A stretch of DNA of 64,000 nucleotides, from positions 682,001 to 746,000 of the forward strand of contig CAMLHZ010000001.1 in NCBI GenBank assembly GCA_946480085.1. Direction: 5' to 3'. Source of the stretch: an uncultured Flavobacteriales bacterium (GTDB lineage: Bacteria; Bacteroidota; Bacteroidia; Flavobacteriales; Crocinitomicaceae). Positions 52,318 through 60,752 of this stretch are shown here, one piece after another. Below the pieces are notes generated by a model. That model had not been told where the DNA came from, searched no databases, and was given only the letters and a program-made list of their open reading frames with translations. The stretch's first letter is position 1. Each line of letters starts with the position of its first letter. Both the position numbers and the translations under genes were made by a program.

Positions 52318-53706
52318 TTACTTATTAGCTTCAGAGAAATAATGGAAGAAGTATGGAATGGTTTCAATTCCTTTGTAGTAATTAAATAATCCGTAATGCT
52401 CATTTGGCGAATGAATGGCATCTGAATCAAGTCCAAATCCCATCATCACCGTCTTCAATCCGAGTACTTTTTCGAACAATGCAATGATAGGAATACTACC
52501 TCCACTGCGCACTGGTATTGGAGTTTTGCCAAAAGTTTTTTCGTAAGCCTTAGCCGCGCTTTTGTATGCGATGGAATCAATTGGTGTTACAACCGGTTCA
52601 CCTCCGTGATGCGGATTTACCAAAACTTTAACACCTTGAGGTGCGATTGATTCGAAATGTTTCGCGAATAATTGGGTAATCGTTTCCGGATCTTGATTTG
52701 GAACTAAGCGCATGGAGATTTTAGCAAAGGCTTTTGATGCAATGACTGTTTTTGCTCCTTCACCTGTATATCCACCCCAAATTCCATTTACATCCAATGT
52801 TGGACGAATAGAACCTCTTTCCGGCGTTGAATAACCAGCTTCACCATAAACACTTTCAATATCCAATGCTTTCAGGTATTTTTCTTCAGAATATGGTGCT
52901 TTTGCCATTTCAGCACGTTCTTCCATCGAAAGTTCGATAACATCAGCATAGAATCCGGGAATAGTAATATGATTGTTCTCATCGTGCAATGAAGCAATCA
53001 TTTTAGTCAGAATGTTGATTGGATTCGCAACGCAGCCACCGTAAAGTCCTGAATGCAAATCTCTGTTCGGTCCAGTTACTTCTACTTCCACATAGCTCAA
53101 ACCACGTAATCCTGTGGTAATAGAGGGAACATCGTTTGCTAACATTCCTGTATCTGAAACTAAAATGATATCAGCTTTCAATTTGTCTTTATGTTCTGTA
53201 ATGAAAACGCCTAAATGTTCAGACCCAACTTCTTCTTCACCTTCGATCATGAATTTCACGTTGCATGGCAATTCATTTGACGCAATCATTGCCTCTACCG
53301 CTTTAACATGCATGAACATCTGACCTTTATCATCACAAGCACCACGAGCAAAAATTGCCCCTTCAGGATGTAGTTCCGTGTTCTTAATTACTGGTTCGAA
53401 TGGAGGAGAAGTCCATAATTCGATCGGATCTGCCGGCTGAACATCATAATGCCCATAAACCAATACTGTTGGTAGCGAAGAATCAATGATTTTTTCTCCG
53501 TAAACAATAGGATGCCCGGCAGTAGGACAAACTTCCACTTTGTCAAGTCCGGCCTTGGTTAAAAACTCGGCTACTTTTTCAGAACCTTTTAGAACATCAT
53601 TTTTGTATTGACTATCTGCTGAAATTGTTGGGATCTTCAGTAAATCAATCAACTCGTTCAATTGTCTTTCCTTGTTATCTTTTAAATATTGCTGCGTTTT
53701 TTCCAC
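52318..53706 (-). CDS. M20-family dipeptidase
   Basis: A 462-residue zinc metallopeptidase of the M20 (CNDP/PepV) type that cleaves dipeptides in the cytoplasm. Metal-binding and catalytic residues are visible in YGHYDVQPAD, ARGACDDKGQ, EGEEEVGSEHL, LVSDTGML and the late DAIHSPNEHYG. The dimerisation (lid) domain is complete. The start is GTG at 53706; no in-frame ATG precedes the conserved N-terminus. It is followed after 6 nt by the LEA14-like lipoprotein gene. Confidence 0.93.
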   Translation of the reverse strand: MEKTQQYLKDNKERQLNELIDLLKIPTISADSQYKNDVLKGSEKVAEFLTKAGLDKVEVCPTAGHPIVYGEKIIDSSLPTVLVYGHYDVQPADPIELWTSPPFEPVIKNTELHPEGAIFARGACDDKGQMFMHVKAVEAMIASNELPCNVKFMIEGEEEVGSEHLGVFITEHKDKLKADIILVSDTGMLANDVPSITTGLRGLSYVEVEVTGPNRDLHSGLYGGCVANPINILTKMIASLHDENNHITIPGFYADVIELSMEERAEMAKAPYSEEKYLKALDIESVYGEAGYSTPERGSIRPTLDVNGIWGGYTGEGAKTVIASKAFAKISMRLVPNQDPETITQLFAKHFESIAPQGVKVLVNPHHGGEPVVTPIDSIAYKSAAKAYEKTFGKTPIPVRSGGSIPIIALFEKVLGLKTVMMGFGLDSDAIHSPNEHYGLFNYYKGIETIPYFFHYFSEANK

Positions 53707-53802
53707 GATTTCCTTTTTTACAAAAGTGCCATTTTTTTTGTGGTTCTGGAAAGGTGAATTTGTTGAAATATCAACAAAAAGTAAAAAAAACGAAGTTTAT
53801 TA

Positions 53803-53832
53803 TTTGGTCATGCAACGTTTACTATATATTTA
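53803..53832 (+). promoter_or_regulatory. Promoter of the choice-of-anchor L protein
   Basis: TTTG at 53803-53806 and TATATTTA at 53825-53832 (one mismatch), 18 nt apart. The leader is about 20 nt. Confidence 0.45.
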
Positions 53833-53859
53833 CAGTCTGACGTAAGATAACTTGTTTTT

Positions 53860-56082
53860 ATGATCAAGAAAAATACACTTAGAAAACTAATTACTACGAT
53901 TGTTGGATTGTCGCTGGCGTCGCTTTCCAATGCTCAAATTATCGTAACGAATACACAATCGCCTGCCAATTTGGTGCAAACCGTATTGATGGGGAATGGT
54001 GTTGTAGCATCTAACATTACTTACAACACAAGTGCGGTAAATGCCCAGAACATTCAAGGCAATGTTACTTATTTTGATGCTTCTGCAACTACATTTCCTT
54101 TAGCACGCGGTGTATTGTTGACTACAGGAAATGGTACTGCCGCAATTGGTCCGAATAGTTCAGGAAGTTTTACAAATAACACTCCTGCAACGCCAATGGT
54201 TACTTCTGATGCGGATTTGAATGCAATTGCAAACGGTTCGGTAACAAACGGAGCAATCTTAGAATTTGACTTTGTTCCATCTGGAGATACAGTAAGTTTC
54301 CGTTATGTTTTCGGATCTGATGAGTATCCTGAGTTTTCACCATCATCATTTAATGATGCATTTGGATTCTTTTTGTCTGGACCTGGAATTTCAGGACCTT
54401 ACTCAAATGGATCAGTGAATATTGCTTTGATCCCAGGAACTTCAACACCTGTAACAATTAACAACGTGGGTGATGCCTCAAACACGCAATATTATGTAGA
54501 TAATCTTGGTGGAGCTGGTTACGGAAGTGCTATTCAATACGATGGTACGACTGTAATATTTACGGCTGTATCTCAGGTTCAATGTGGTCAAACTTATCAC
54601 ATCAAATTAGCGATTTGTAATGTTGGTGACCAGAGTTATGACTCTGGTGTATTCTTGGAAGCTGATTCATTCTCTTCTGAAGCGGTTGATATCTCGGTTG
54701 CAACAGTTGGTGGCGATACAACGGTTATCGAAGGTTGTACAGATGCAACATTCTACTTTACACGTCCACTTACTCAAATTGATGACACTTTAGAGGTTTC
54801 TTATGGAATTTCTGGTGACGCAACAATGGGAGCAGATTACAACAACTTGCCGAATCCAGTAGTTTTCTTGCCTGGTGAAGATTCAATTGTACTTACGTTG
54901 AGTCCGATTTTAGACGGTATCGATGAAACTCCTGAGTTTGTTACATTAACGGCAACAACGGTTACCGAATGTGGTGATACGATTATTTCTACAGGTACAC
55001 TTTGGATCATTGATGGTCCGGATTTACCGATTAATGAATCGAATCCTACGGTGTATTGTCCGAATGACTCTATTTTGGTAACTGCAACCGCAAGTGGTGG
55101 ATTTGCACCATATACGATAACATGGTCGTATGCCGGACAAACCGGAACTTCTGCTTATGTTCCAGGAATGGCGAACGGAACTTATGACTATTATGTTTTC
55201 GCTGTTGATGCCTGTGGAAATACAGGAGCTGATACTGTTACAGTTACAGTGAATCAAACATTGGCAATCGATACAATGAACGCCACTCCAACTGCTTCTT
55301 GCCAGAATACAGGAATCGTTTGGGGGCTTGGTACTGGAATGACAGGTCAGCCATTGTATCACTGGGAAGGACCTGGACAAGGTGGTTCTTATCAGATTGA
55401 TGCTTCTGTTCTTCAGGACTTACCTTCGGGTTGGTATATCTTTACCATTCAAGACAACGTTTGTTCTGTAATGGATTCAATCTTTGTTGATGTGGAGTTA
55501 CCTCCGGTTGCATCATTCACAACAACACCTACAACGGGTTGTACTCCTTTGTCGGTTGTAATTACGAACACTAGCCAGAACTCTGTGAATTACGCATGGG
55601 ATTTTGGAAATGGTAATACATTGAATACTACAAATCTTAATAACCCAATCAATCAGGTTTACCCAGATAATGGAGTTATTCGATTGATTTCAAGTAGAGG
55701 TCCATGTGCCGATACAGCTTACCAGGCAATAACGATTGCAGTTTGTGGTTGTACGAGTCCTGAAGCTTTGAACTACAATCCAATGGCTACAGTTGACGAC
55801 GGTTCATGTGTTTTCCCTGATCCAACAGTTGAAGTACCAAACGTATTTACTCCGAATGGTGACGGCTCAAATGATGTATTTGAATTGAAAACAACTTACG
55901 CTGTAAAAGTTGAAATTAAGATCGTTGACCGTTGGGGAATCACTATGTACGAAGGAACAGATGCAACAGCGTTCTGGGACGGAGAAGGTGCTAATGAAGG
56001 TGTTTATTTCTATACTTATACAGTAACTGGAATGCTCGGTGACGAATTAGTTGGTCACGGATTTGTTCAATTGTTTAGATAG
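53860..56082 (+). CDS. T9SS type-B secreted protein with anchor-L, Calx-beta and PKD domains
   Basis: A 740-residue secreted protein. After the signal peptide (TTIVGLSLASLSNAQ) comes a choice-of-anchor L domain at about 25-270 (LEFDFVPSGDTVSFRYVFGS, DAFGFFLSGPGI). It is followed by a Calx-beta-like domain at about 275-390 (FYFTRPLTQIDDTLEVSYG, GADYNNLP), Ig-like repeats, a PKD domain (PLSVVITNTSQNSVNYAWDF), and a gliding-motility type B T9SS C-terminal domain (VPNVFTPNGDGSNDVFEL, DRWGITMYEGTD). The order is typical of Bacteroidota surface proteins. It should be exported by T9SS and kept at or released from the cell surface. Confidence 0.93.
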   Translation: MIKKNTLRKLITTIVGLSLASLSNAQIIVTNTQSPANLVQTVLMGNGVVASNITYNTSAVNAQNIQGNVTYFDASATTFPLARGVLLTTGNGTAAIGPNSSGSFTNNTPATPMVTSDADLNAIANGSVTNGAILEFDFVPSGDTVSFRYVFGSDEYPEFSPSSFNDAFGFFLSGPGISGPYSNGSVNIALIPGTSTPVTINNVGDASNTQYYVDNLGGAGYGSAIQYDGTTVIFTAVSQVQCGQTYHIKLAICNVGDQSYDSGVFLEADSFSSEAVDISVATVGGDTTVIEGCTDATFYFTRPLTQIDDTLEVSYGISGDATMGADYNNLPNPVVFLPGEDSIVLTLSPILDGIDETPEFVTLTATTVTECGDTIISTGTLWIIDGPDLPINESNPTVYCPNDSILVTATASGGFAPYTITWSYAGQTGTSAYVPGMANGTYDYYVFAVDACGNTGADTVTVTVNQTLAIDTMNATPTASCQNTGIVWGLGTGMTGQPLYHWEGPGQGGSYQIDASVLQDLPSGWYIFTIQDNVCSVMDSIFVDVELPPVASFTTTPTTGCTPLSVVITNTSQNSVNYAWDFGNGNTLNTTNLNNPINQVYPDNGVIRLISSRGPCADTAYQAITIAVCGCTSPEALNYNPMATVDDGSCVFPDPTVEVPNVFTPNGDGSNDVFELKTTYAVKVEIKIVDRWGITMYEGTDATAFWDGEGANEGVYFYTYTVTGMLGDELVGHGFVQLFR

Positions 56083-56095
56083 AATCTCTTAGAAT

Positions 56096-56131
56096 AAAAA
56101 AGGGTAGTTTCAAATGAAACTACCCTTTTTT
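56096..56131. terminator. Strong bidirectional terminator
   Basis: A 16-bp perfect stem (A6 GGGTAGTTTC / GAAACTACCC T6) with an AAAT loop between the T9SS gene and gpmI. Confidence 0.93.
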
Positions 56132-56164
56132 ATTTGATTTAAATCTGTATTTCTGGAACAAAAA

Positions 56165-57685
56165 CTATTGATAAAATGCCAATGATTTTCCTGTCATTTC
56201 AAGTGGTGCAGCAATTCCCATTCTTGAAAGAATAGTAGGAGCAACATCAGCTAAAATTCCGGCATGTAGTTTCACTTCTTTATCGGAAGTCATCAGAACT
56301 ACCGGAACGGGATTTAAAGTGTGAGCTGTGTTCGGAGTTCCATCCTGATTAACCGCCAGATCTGCGTTTCCGTGATCCGCAATGATCAGTAATTCGTAAT
56401 TCAGTTTTTGTGCTTGCGCTACAATTTCACCTAAACAACTGTCAACGGTTTCAACTGCCTTTACAATGGCACTGTACACACCGGTGTGACCAACCATATC
56501 AGGGTTTGCGAAATTCAGACAGAAAAAGTCAGGTTTCTTTTTTTGCATGGCTTCAAGAATCTGATCTTTTACCTCAATTGCACTCATTTCTGGTTGTAAA
56601 TCGTATGTTGCTACTTTTGGCGATTTTACCAATAAGCGTGATTCACCTTTGAATTCCGTTTCGCGTCCACCGCTAAAGAAAAAAGTAACGTGAGGATATT
56701 TCTCTGTTTCAGCAATTCGAATTTGAGTTCTGTCCATTTTGCTGATTACTTCGCCTAATGTATAATTCAAATTGTCTTTCTCGAACATTACTTTCACCTT
56801 TTTGAAGCGTGAATCGTAACTTGTCATGGTCACCAAATTCACATTCAACGGTACCATGTTGTATTCCGGGAATGCCTTTTGAGTTAGTGTTTCTACAATC
56901 TCTCTTGGACGATCGGTTCTAAAATTGAAGCAGATTAACGTATCTCCCGTTTCAATCTTACCATTGCAGTTTGCATTTACCAATGGTTTGATGAATTCGT
57001 CTGTGATTTCATTCTTGTAACTTTCTTCAATGGCTTCTCTGGCAGAAGTAAAAGGTGTTCCAACCCCATTCACCATTAAGTGATAAGCTTCCTGAACGCG
57101 TTCCCAGCGTGTATCTCTGTCCATCGCATAATATCGACCAATGATCGTTGCTAAATGACCAGTTGTTTCTGCAATTTTATGTTCCAAATTTTGGATAAAT
57201 TCCAATCCGCTTTTAGGGTCACAATCTCTACCATCTGTAAATGCATGAACATACACTTCTGAAAGTTCATTCTGCTTTGCCAATTCCAAAATAGCATGTA
57301 AATGAGCCTGTGAACTGTGAACTCCACCTTCTGAAACCAATCCGAATAAATGTAATTTTTTTCCGCTGGTTTTTGCTTTGTTTATTGCATCTAGCAACAC
57401 GGTGTTTTGAAAGAATTCACCTTCTCTAATGCTTTTATTGATTCGGGTTAATTCCTGATAAACAATGCGTCCAGCCCCGATGTTCATATGACCAACTTCA
57501 GAGTTTCCCATTTGCCCTTCAGGTAAGCCAACGTCTTCGCCACAAGTGATCAAAGTGGAATTGGTATAATTGGCCAACAATCCATCCATTACGGGTGTAT
57601 TTGCGTTGAAAATAGCATCTGAGCTGGTGTGATCACCAATTCCCCATCCGTCCAAAATAATTAGACCAAATTTCTGATTATTCAT
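56165..57685 (-). CDS. gpmI: 2,3-bisphosphoglycerate-independent phosphoglycerate mutase
   Basis: A 506-residue glycolytic enzyme that interconverts 3- and 2-phosphoglycerate using two metal ions. The first metal aspartate is D12 (ILDGWG) and the phosphoserine nucleophile is S62 (GQMGNSEVGHMNIGAGR). The second metal site is in LLIIADHGNAD. The length is normal. The ATG lies inside the last codons of the upstream histidine kinase gene (8-nt overlap), an unexpected pairing of a signalling and a glycolytic gene. Confidence 0.97.
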   Translation of the reverse strand: MNNQKFGLIILDGWGIGDHTSSDAIFNANTPVMDGLLANYTNSTLITCGEDVGLPEGQMGNSEVGHMNIGAGRIVYQELTRINKSIREGEFFQNTVLLDAINKAKTSGKKLHLFGLVSEGGVHSSQAHLHAILELAKQNELSEVYVHAFTDGRDCDPKSGLEFIQNLEHKIAETTGHLATIIGRYYAMDRDTRWERVQEAYHLMVNGVGTPFTSAREAIEESYKNEITDEFIKPLVNANCNGKIETGDTLICFNFRTDRPREIVETLTQKAFPEYNMVPLNVNLVTMTSYDSRFKKVKVMFEKDNLNYTLGEVISKMDRTQIRIAETEKYPHVTFFFSGGRETEFKGESRLLVKSPKVATYDLQPEMSAIEVKDQILEAMQKKKPDFFCLNFANPDMVGHTGVYSAIVKAVETVDSCLGEIVAQAQKLNYELLIIADHGNADLAVNQDGTPNTAHTLNPVPVVLMTSDKEVKLHAGILADVAPTILSRMGIAAPLEMTGKSLAFYQ

Positions 57686-58580
57686 AAGGTAATACTAATT
57701 GAAAACAAGCTCCGGCATTTCGCTGTGCTTTGTAAGATAATTGACCGCCAAGTTTTTTACTCATTTCATAAGCAATATATAAACCAAGACCAGTTCCCTT
57801 TGTACTTCGTGTTTCTTCATTCTCTAAACGCGTAAACTTTCTGAAAAGCAAAGGTTCGTCAGTAGGATCTATTCCTTTACCAAAATCCTGAACAGTTATC
57901 AGTACCCGATTTTCGGCTTTACTTAACTGAATAAGAATTCCCTTTTCTGTATTTCCATACTTAATGCCGTTTTCCATTAGGTTACTCAAAATGGTGCTGA
58001 GCATAAATACATCGGTTGTAATATTGCCGTCGAAGGTACTTTCTAAAGTGAATTTACAATCATGTCGTTCTTCCTGAATGCTAATCAATCTGGCTAACTC
58101 ACTTTCCAGTTTGATTGTTGTTTTGGATGGTGTTAGAGCTCCCTGATCGAGCTGTGAAGCAGTTAGTATTTGATTTACCAATGCTTCAAGGCGACCATTT
58201 TCATTTAAGGATTTCCCAATCAATTCCTGCGTTTTTTCTTCACTCAGGTTATGTTTAAGTAAGGTTTGAAGATAGAGTTTGTTCGCAGCTAAAGGTGTTT
58301 TCAATTCATGAGTTACGGATAACATGAAATTGTTCTGCTGAATGGCCAGTTTGAAGTCTTTCTTGATTGAACGAACGATGTAAAGTAAACCGATGATCAG
58401 TAAGGTAATGAAAACCAAACCTTCACTCACAATCATCATGATACGTTTTCCAATAACCGGTTCTGTACTTTTTACTGATTTTGTGAGTTCAATGATATGA
58501 AAACCCCACCACGAGAATTGAAAGAGGACATAAAGACCAAGCACATATACAAATAGAACTGCAGGTTTCCGTTGTCTCAT
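57678..58580 (-). CDS. Sensor histidine kinase, orphan
   Basis: A 300-residue HisKA-type kinase with two membrane helices (7-30 and about 47-69) and almost no periplasmic loop between them (about 17 residues). The phospho-acceptor is H91 (LSVTHELKTPLAANK). The ATPase domain is complete: N-box LSNLMENGIKYG, G1 VQDFGKGID, F-box LFRKFTR and G2 GTGLGLYIAYEM. No response regulator is adjacent; in many Bacteroidota a regulator gene precedes such a kinase, but here purF does. It may sense membrane state or work with a distant partner. Translation is coupled to gpmI. Confidence 0.92.
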   Translation of the reverse strand: MRQRKPAVLFVYVLGLYVLFQFSWWGFHIIELTKSVKSTEPVIGKRIMMIVSEGLVFITLLIIGLLYIVRSIKKDFKLAIQQNNFMLSVTHELKTPLAANKLYLQTLLKHNLSEEKTQELIGKSLNENGRLEALVNQILTASQLDQGALTPSKTTIKLESELARLISIQEERHDCKFTLESTFDGNITTDVFMLSTILSNLMENGIKYGNTEKGILIQLSKAENRVLITVQDFGKGIDPTDEPLLFRKFTRLENEETRSTKGTGLGLYIAYEMSKKLGGQLSYKAQRNAGACFQLVLPYE

Positions 58581-58592
58581 CAGATTTCGATT

Positions 58593-58665
58593 GGTTCAAA
58601 AAATCAAAGAGTTCAAAAAGATCAACTGTTCAATTGAACCTTTTGAACTTTTAAACGGTTGAACC
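58593..58665. repeat. Nested TTCAA/TTGAA inverted repeats
   Basis: Three nested dyads share one centre region: GGTTCAA/TTGAACC (58593-58599, 58659-58665), GTTCAAAA/TTTTGAAC (58611-58618, 58641-58648) and the palindrome GTTCAATTGAAC (58628-58639). They begin directly after the purF stop on the minus strand and may end or process its transcript. Confidence 0.7.
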
Positions 58666-60567
58666 TTAGTAGGCTCTCTCGTTTCTTCCTTCTATAAAGT
58701 TAATAAAAGCACGGTTAACCACCTTATTTCCTCCTGGTGTTGGATAATCTCCTGTAAAATACCAGTCTCCTAGGTTATCAGGACAAGCTTTATGAAGATT
58801 TTCGACGCTTTGGTAAACGATATGAACTTCTGCATTGATTCCTTCCGGAGTTAGCATTTCAGCAATTTTATCAGAAATTTGTTCGTCGGTAAAAGGAGCA
58901 TAAATTTCTTTCACCACATTGATGATCCGCTCTTTCGGAAGACCTTCCTGAGCTTTTGCACGTTTGTAAACATCATTAATCAAGGATTCTCTTCCGCTTT
59001 CTTTCAATAATGCAATTGCAGCGGTAAACGCAATGAAATCACCCATAATTGCCATATCAATTCCGTAACAATCCGGATAACGAATTTGAGGAGCGGAGGA
59101 AACAATAACAATACGTTTCGGTGAAAGTCGATCCAGAATTCGAAGAATACTTTGCTTCAATGTGGTACCGCGAACAATACTATCGTCGATAACCACCAGG
59201 TTGTCTTCGCCAGCATTTACAGTTCCGTAAGCAATATCGTAAACCTGAGCAACCATGTCGTCACGAGCGTCATCTTGTGTAATGAAGGTTCTCGCTTTGG
59301 CATCTTTAATAGCGATTTTTTCGGTTCTTGCACGTTTGTACAAAATATCACGCAGTTGTTCTTCAGTTGGTTTACCGTCAATCGCCATCAAGGCTTCCAA
59401 CTTTTTGTCGTTCATGTAGTCTTCCAAACCTTTGATCATCCCATAGAAAGAACTTTCAGCCGTGTTTGGAATGAATGAGAAAACAGAATTATCTACGTCG
59501 TGATTGATTTTCTTTAGAACACTTGGCACAACATATCGCCCAAGATTTTTGCGCTCTTTATAAATGTCTTTATCGTTTCCTCTTGAGAAGTAAATGCGCT
59601 CGAAAGAACATTTTTTCGCTTCTCGCGGAGCATTGATCTCTACTTCAGAAACTTTACCATTCTTCTTAATGATGAGTGCGTGACCCGGAGTTAACTCCTG
59701 AACCAATTCAGCCTTTAAGTTAAATGCTGTTTGAATAACCGGTCGTTCTGATGCAACTACACAAACTTCTTCATCTTCGTACCAGTACGCCGGACGAATT
59801 CCGTTTGGATCGCGAAGAACGAAGGCATCACCATGTCCAAATAAACCAGCCATTGCGTAACCACCGTCCCAAACTTCAGAAGCACGTTTCAGAATGCGCT
59901 CGATGTCTAGATTATCAGAAATTCTTTTGTAAATATCTTGTGTTGAGTAACCCAGTTTGTTGAAATTGGCAATCATATCGTCGTTTTCAACGTCTAAGAA
60001 GTGACCAATTTTTTCGAGAACTGTAACGGTGTCAGATTTTTCTTTTGGGTGCTGACCAATTTCGAGTAAAACATCAAAAAGTTCGTCAACGTTTGTCAGG
60101 TTAAAGTTTCCTGCTACAACAAGGTTTCTTGTAATCCAGTTATTTTGGCGCAAGAACGGGTGACAGCTTTCAATTGAATTTCTTCCGAAAGTTCCGTATC
60201 GTAAGTGACCTAAGAACAATTCACCAGTAAAACCAGCATGTTTCTTCAGATAATTAACATCTTTCAGTTTTTCCGGACTTTCTTCGCCAATTTGCTTGAA
60301 ACGTTCTGTGATATGATTGAAAATGTCTTGAATTGGCTTAGAATCAATACTTCTGTATCTTGAGATATAACGCTCACCAGGCTGCATATCTAACTTGATA
60401 TTTGCTACTCCGGCACCATCCTGACCTCGGTTTTGCTGCTTCTCCATAAGGAGATGAAGCTTGTTTATACCATAGAATGCAGTTCCATACTTGTCGAGAT
60501 AGAACTGAAGTGGTTTTTTTAATCTAACTAGTGCTATTCCGCACTCATGTTTTATGGCATCACTCAT
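58666..60567 (-). CDS. purF: Amidophosphoribosyltransferase, long Bacteroidota form
   Basis: A 633-residue enzyme for the first step of purine synthesis (PRPP and glutamine to phosphoribosylamine). The N-terminal glutaminase uses C9 as nucleophile after an eight-residue propeptide (HECGIALVRL), with QNRGQDGAG and GHLRYGTFG nearby. The PRPP loop is at about 458-469 (VVIDDSIVRGTT). It is about 130 residues longer than ordinary PurF, with an internal spacer near 85-110 and an extra C-terminal domain (CPDNLGDWYFTGDYPTPGG). This long form is common in Bacteroidota. Whether it is the housekeeping enzyme or a paralogue cannot be told from this window. Confidence 0.9.
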   Translation of the reverse strand: MSDAIKHECGIALVRLKKPLQFYLDKYGTAFYGINKLHLLMEKQQNRGQDGAGVANIKLDMQPGERYISRYRSIDSKPIQDIFNHITERFKQIGEESPEKLKDVNYLKKHAGFTGELFLGHLRYGTFGRNSIESCHPFLRQNNWITRNLVVAGNFNLTNVDELFDVLLEIGQHPKEKSDTVTVLEKIGHFLDVENDDMIANFNKLGYSTQDIYKRISDNLDIERILKRASEVWDGGYAMAGLFGHGDAFVLRDPNGIRPAYWYEDEEVCVVASERPVIQTAFNLKAELVQELTPGHALIIKKNGKVSEVEINAPREAKKCSFERIYFSRGNDKDIYKERKNLGRYVVPSVLKKINHDVDNSVFSFIPNTAESSFYGMIKGLEDYMNDKKLEALMAIDGKPTEEQLRDILYKRARTEKIAIKDAKARTFITQDDARDDMVAQVYDIAYGTVNAGEDNLVVIDDSIVRGTTLKQSILRILDRLSPKRIVIVSSAPQIRYPDCYGIDMAIMGDFIAFTAAIALLKESGRESLINDVYKRAKAQEGLPKERIINVVKEIYAPFTDEQISDKIAEMLTPEGINAEVHIVYQSVENLHKACPDNLGDWYFTGDYPTPGGNKVVNRAFINFIEGRNERAY

Positions 60568-60752
60568 AGCTTCACTAACTGAGTTGCAAAATTACGTATT
60601 CTAAATCGATTCAGGTGAAAAGAAATGGTCAAGTTTGACTTGCTACGAGCAACTTTTTCGTCAGTTTTAAGTTTTATTAATATAAACACTGCTTTTCGAT
60701 AAAGCTTTAGGTAAAAGTTTATAGAGATAGTCAAATTTCGTAATTTAGATTG

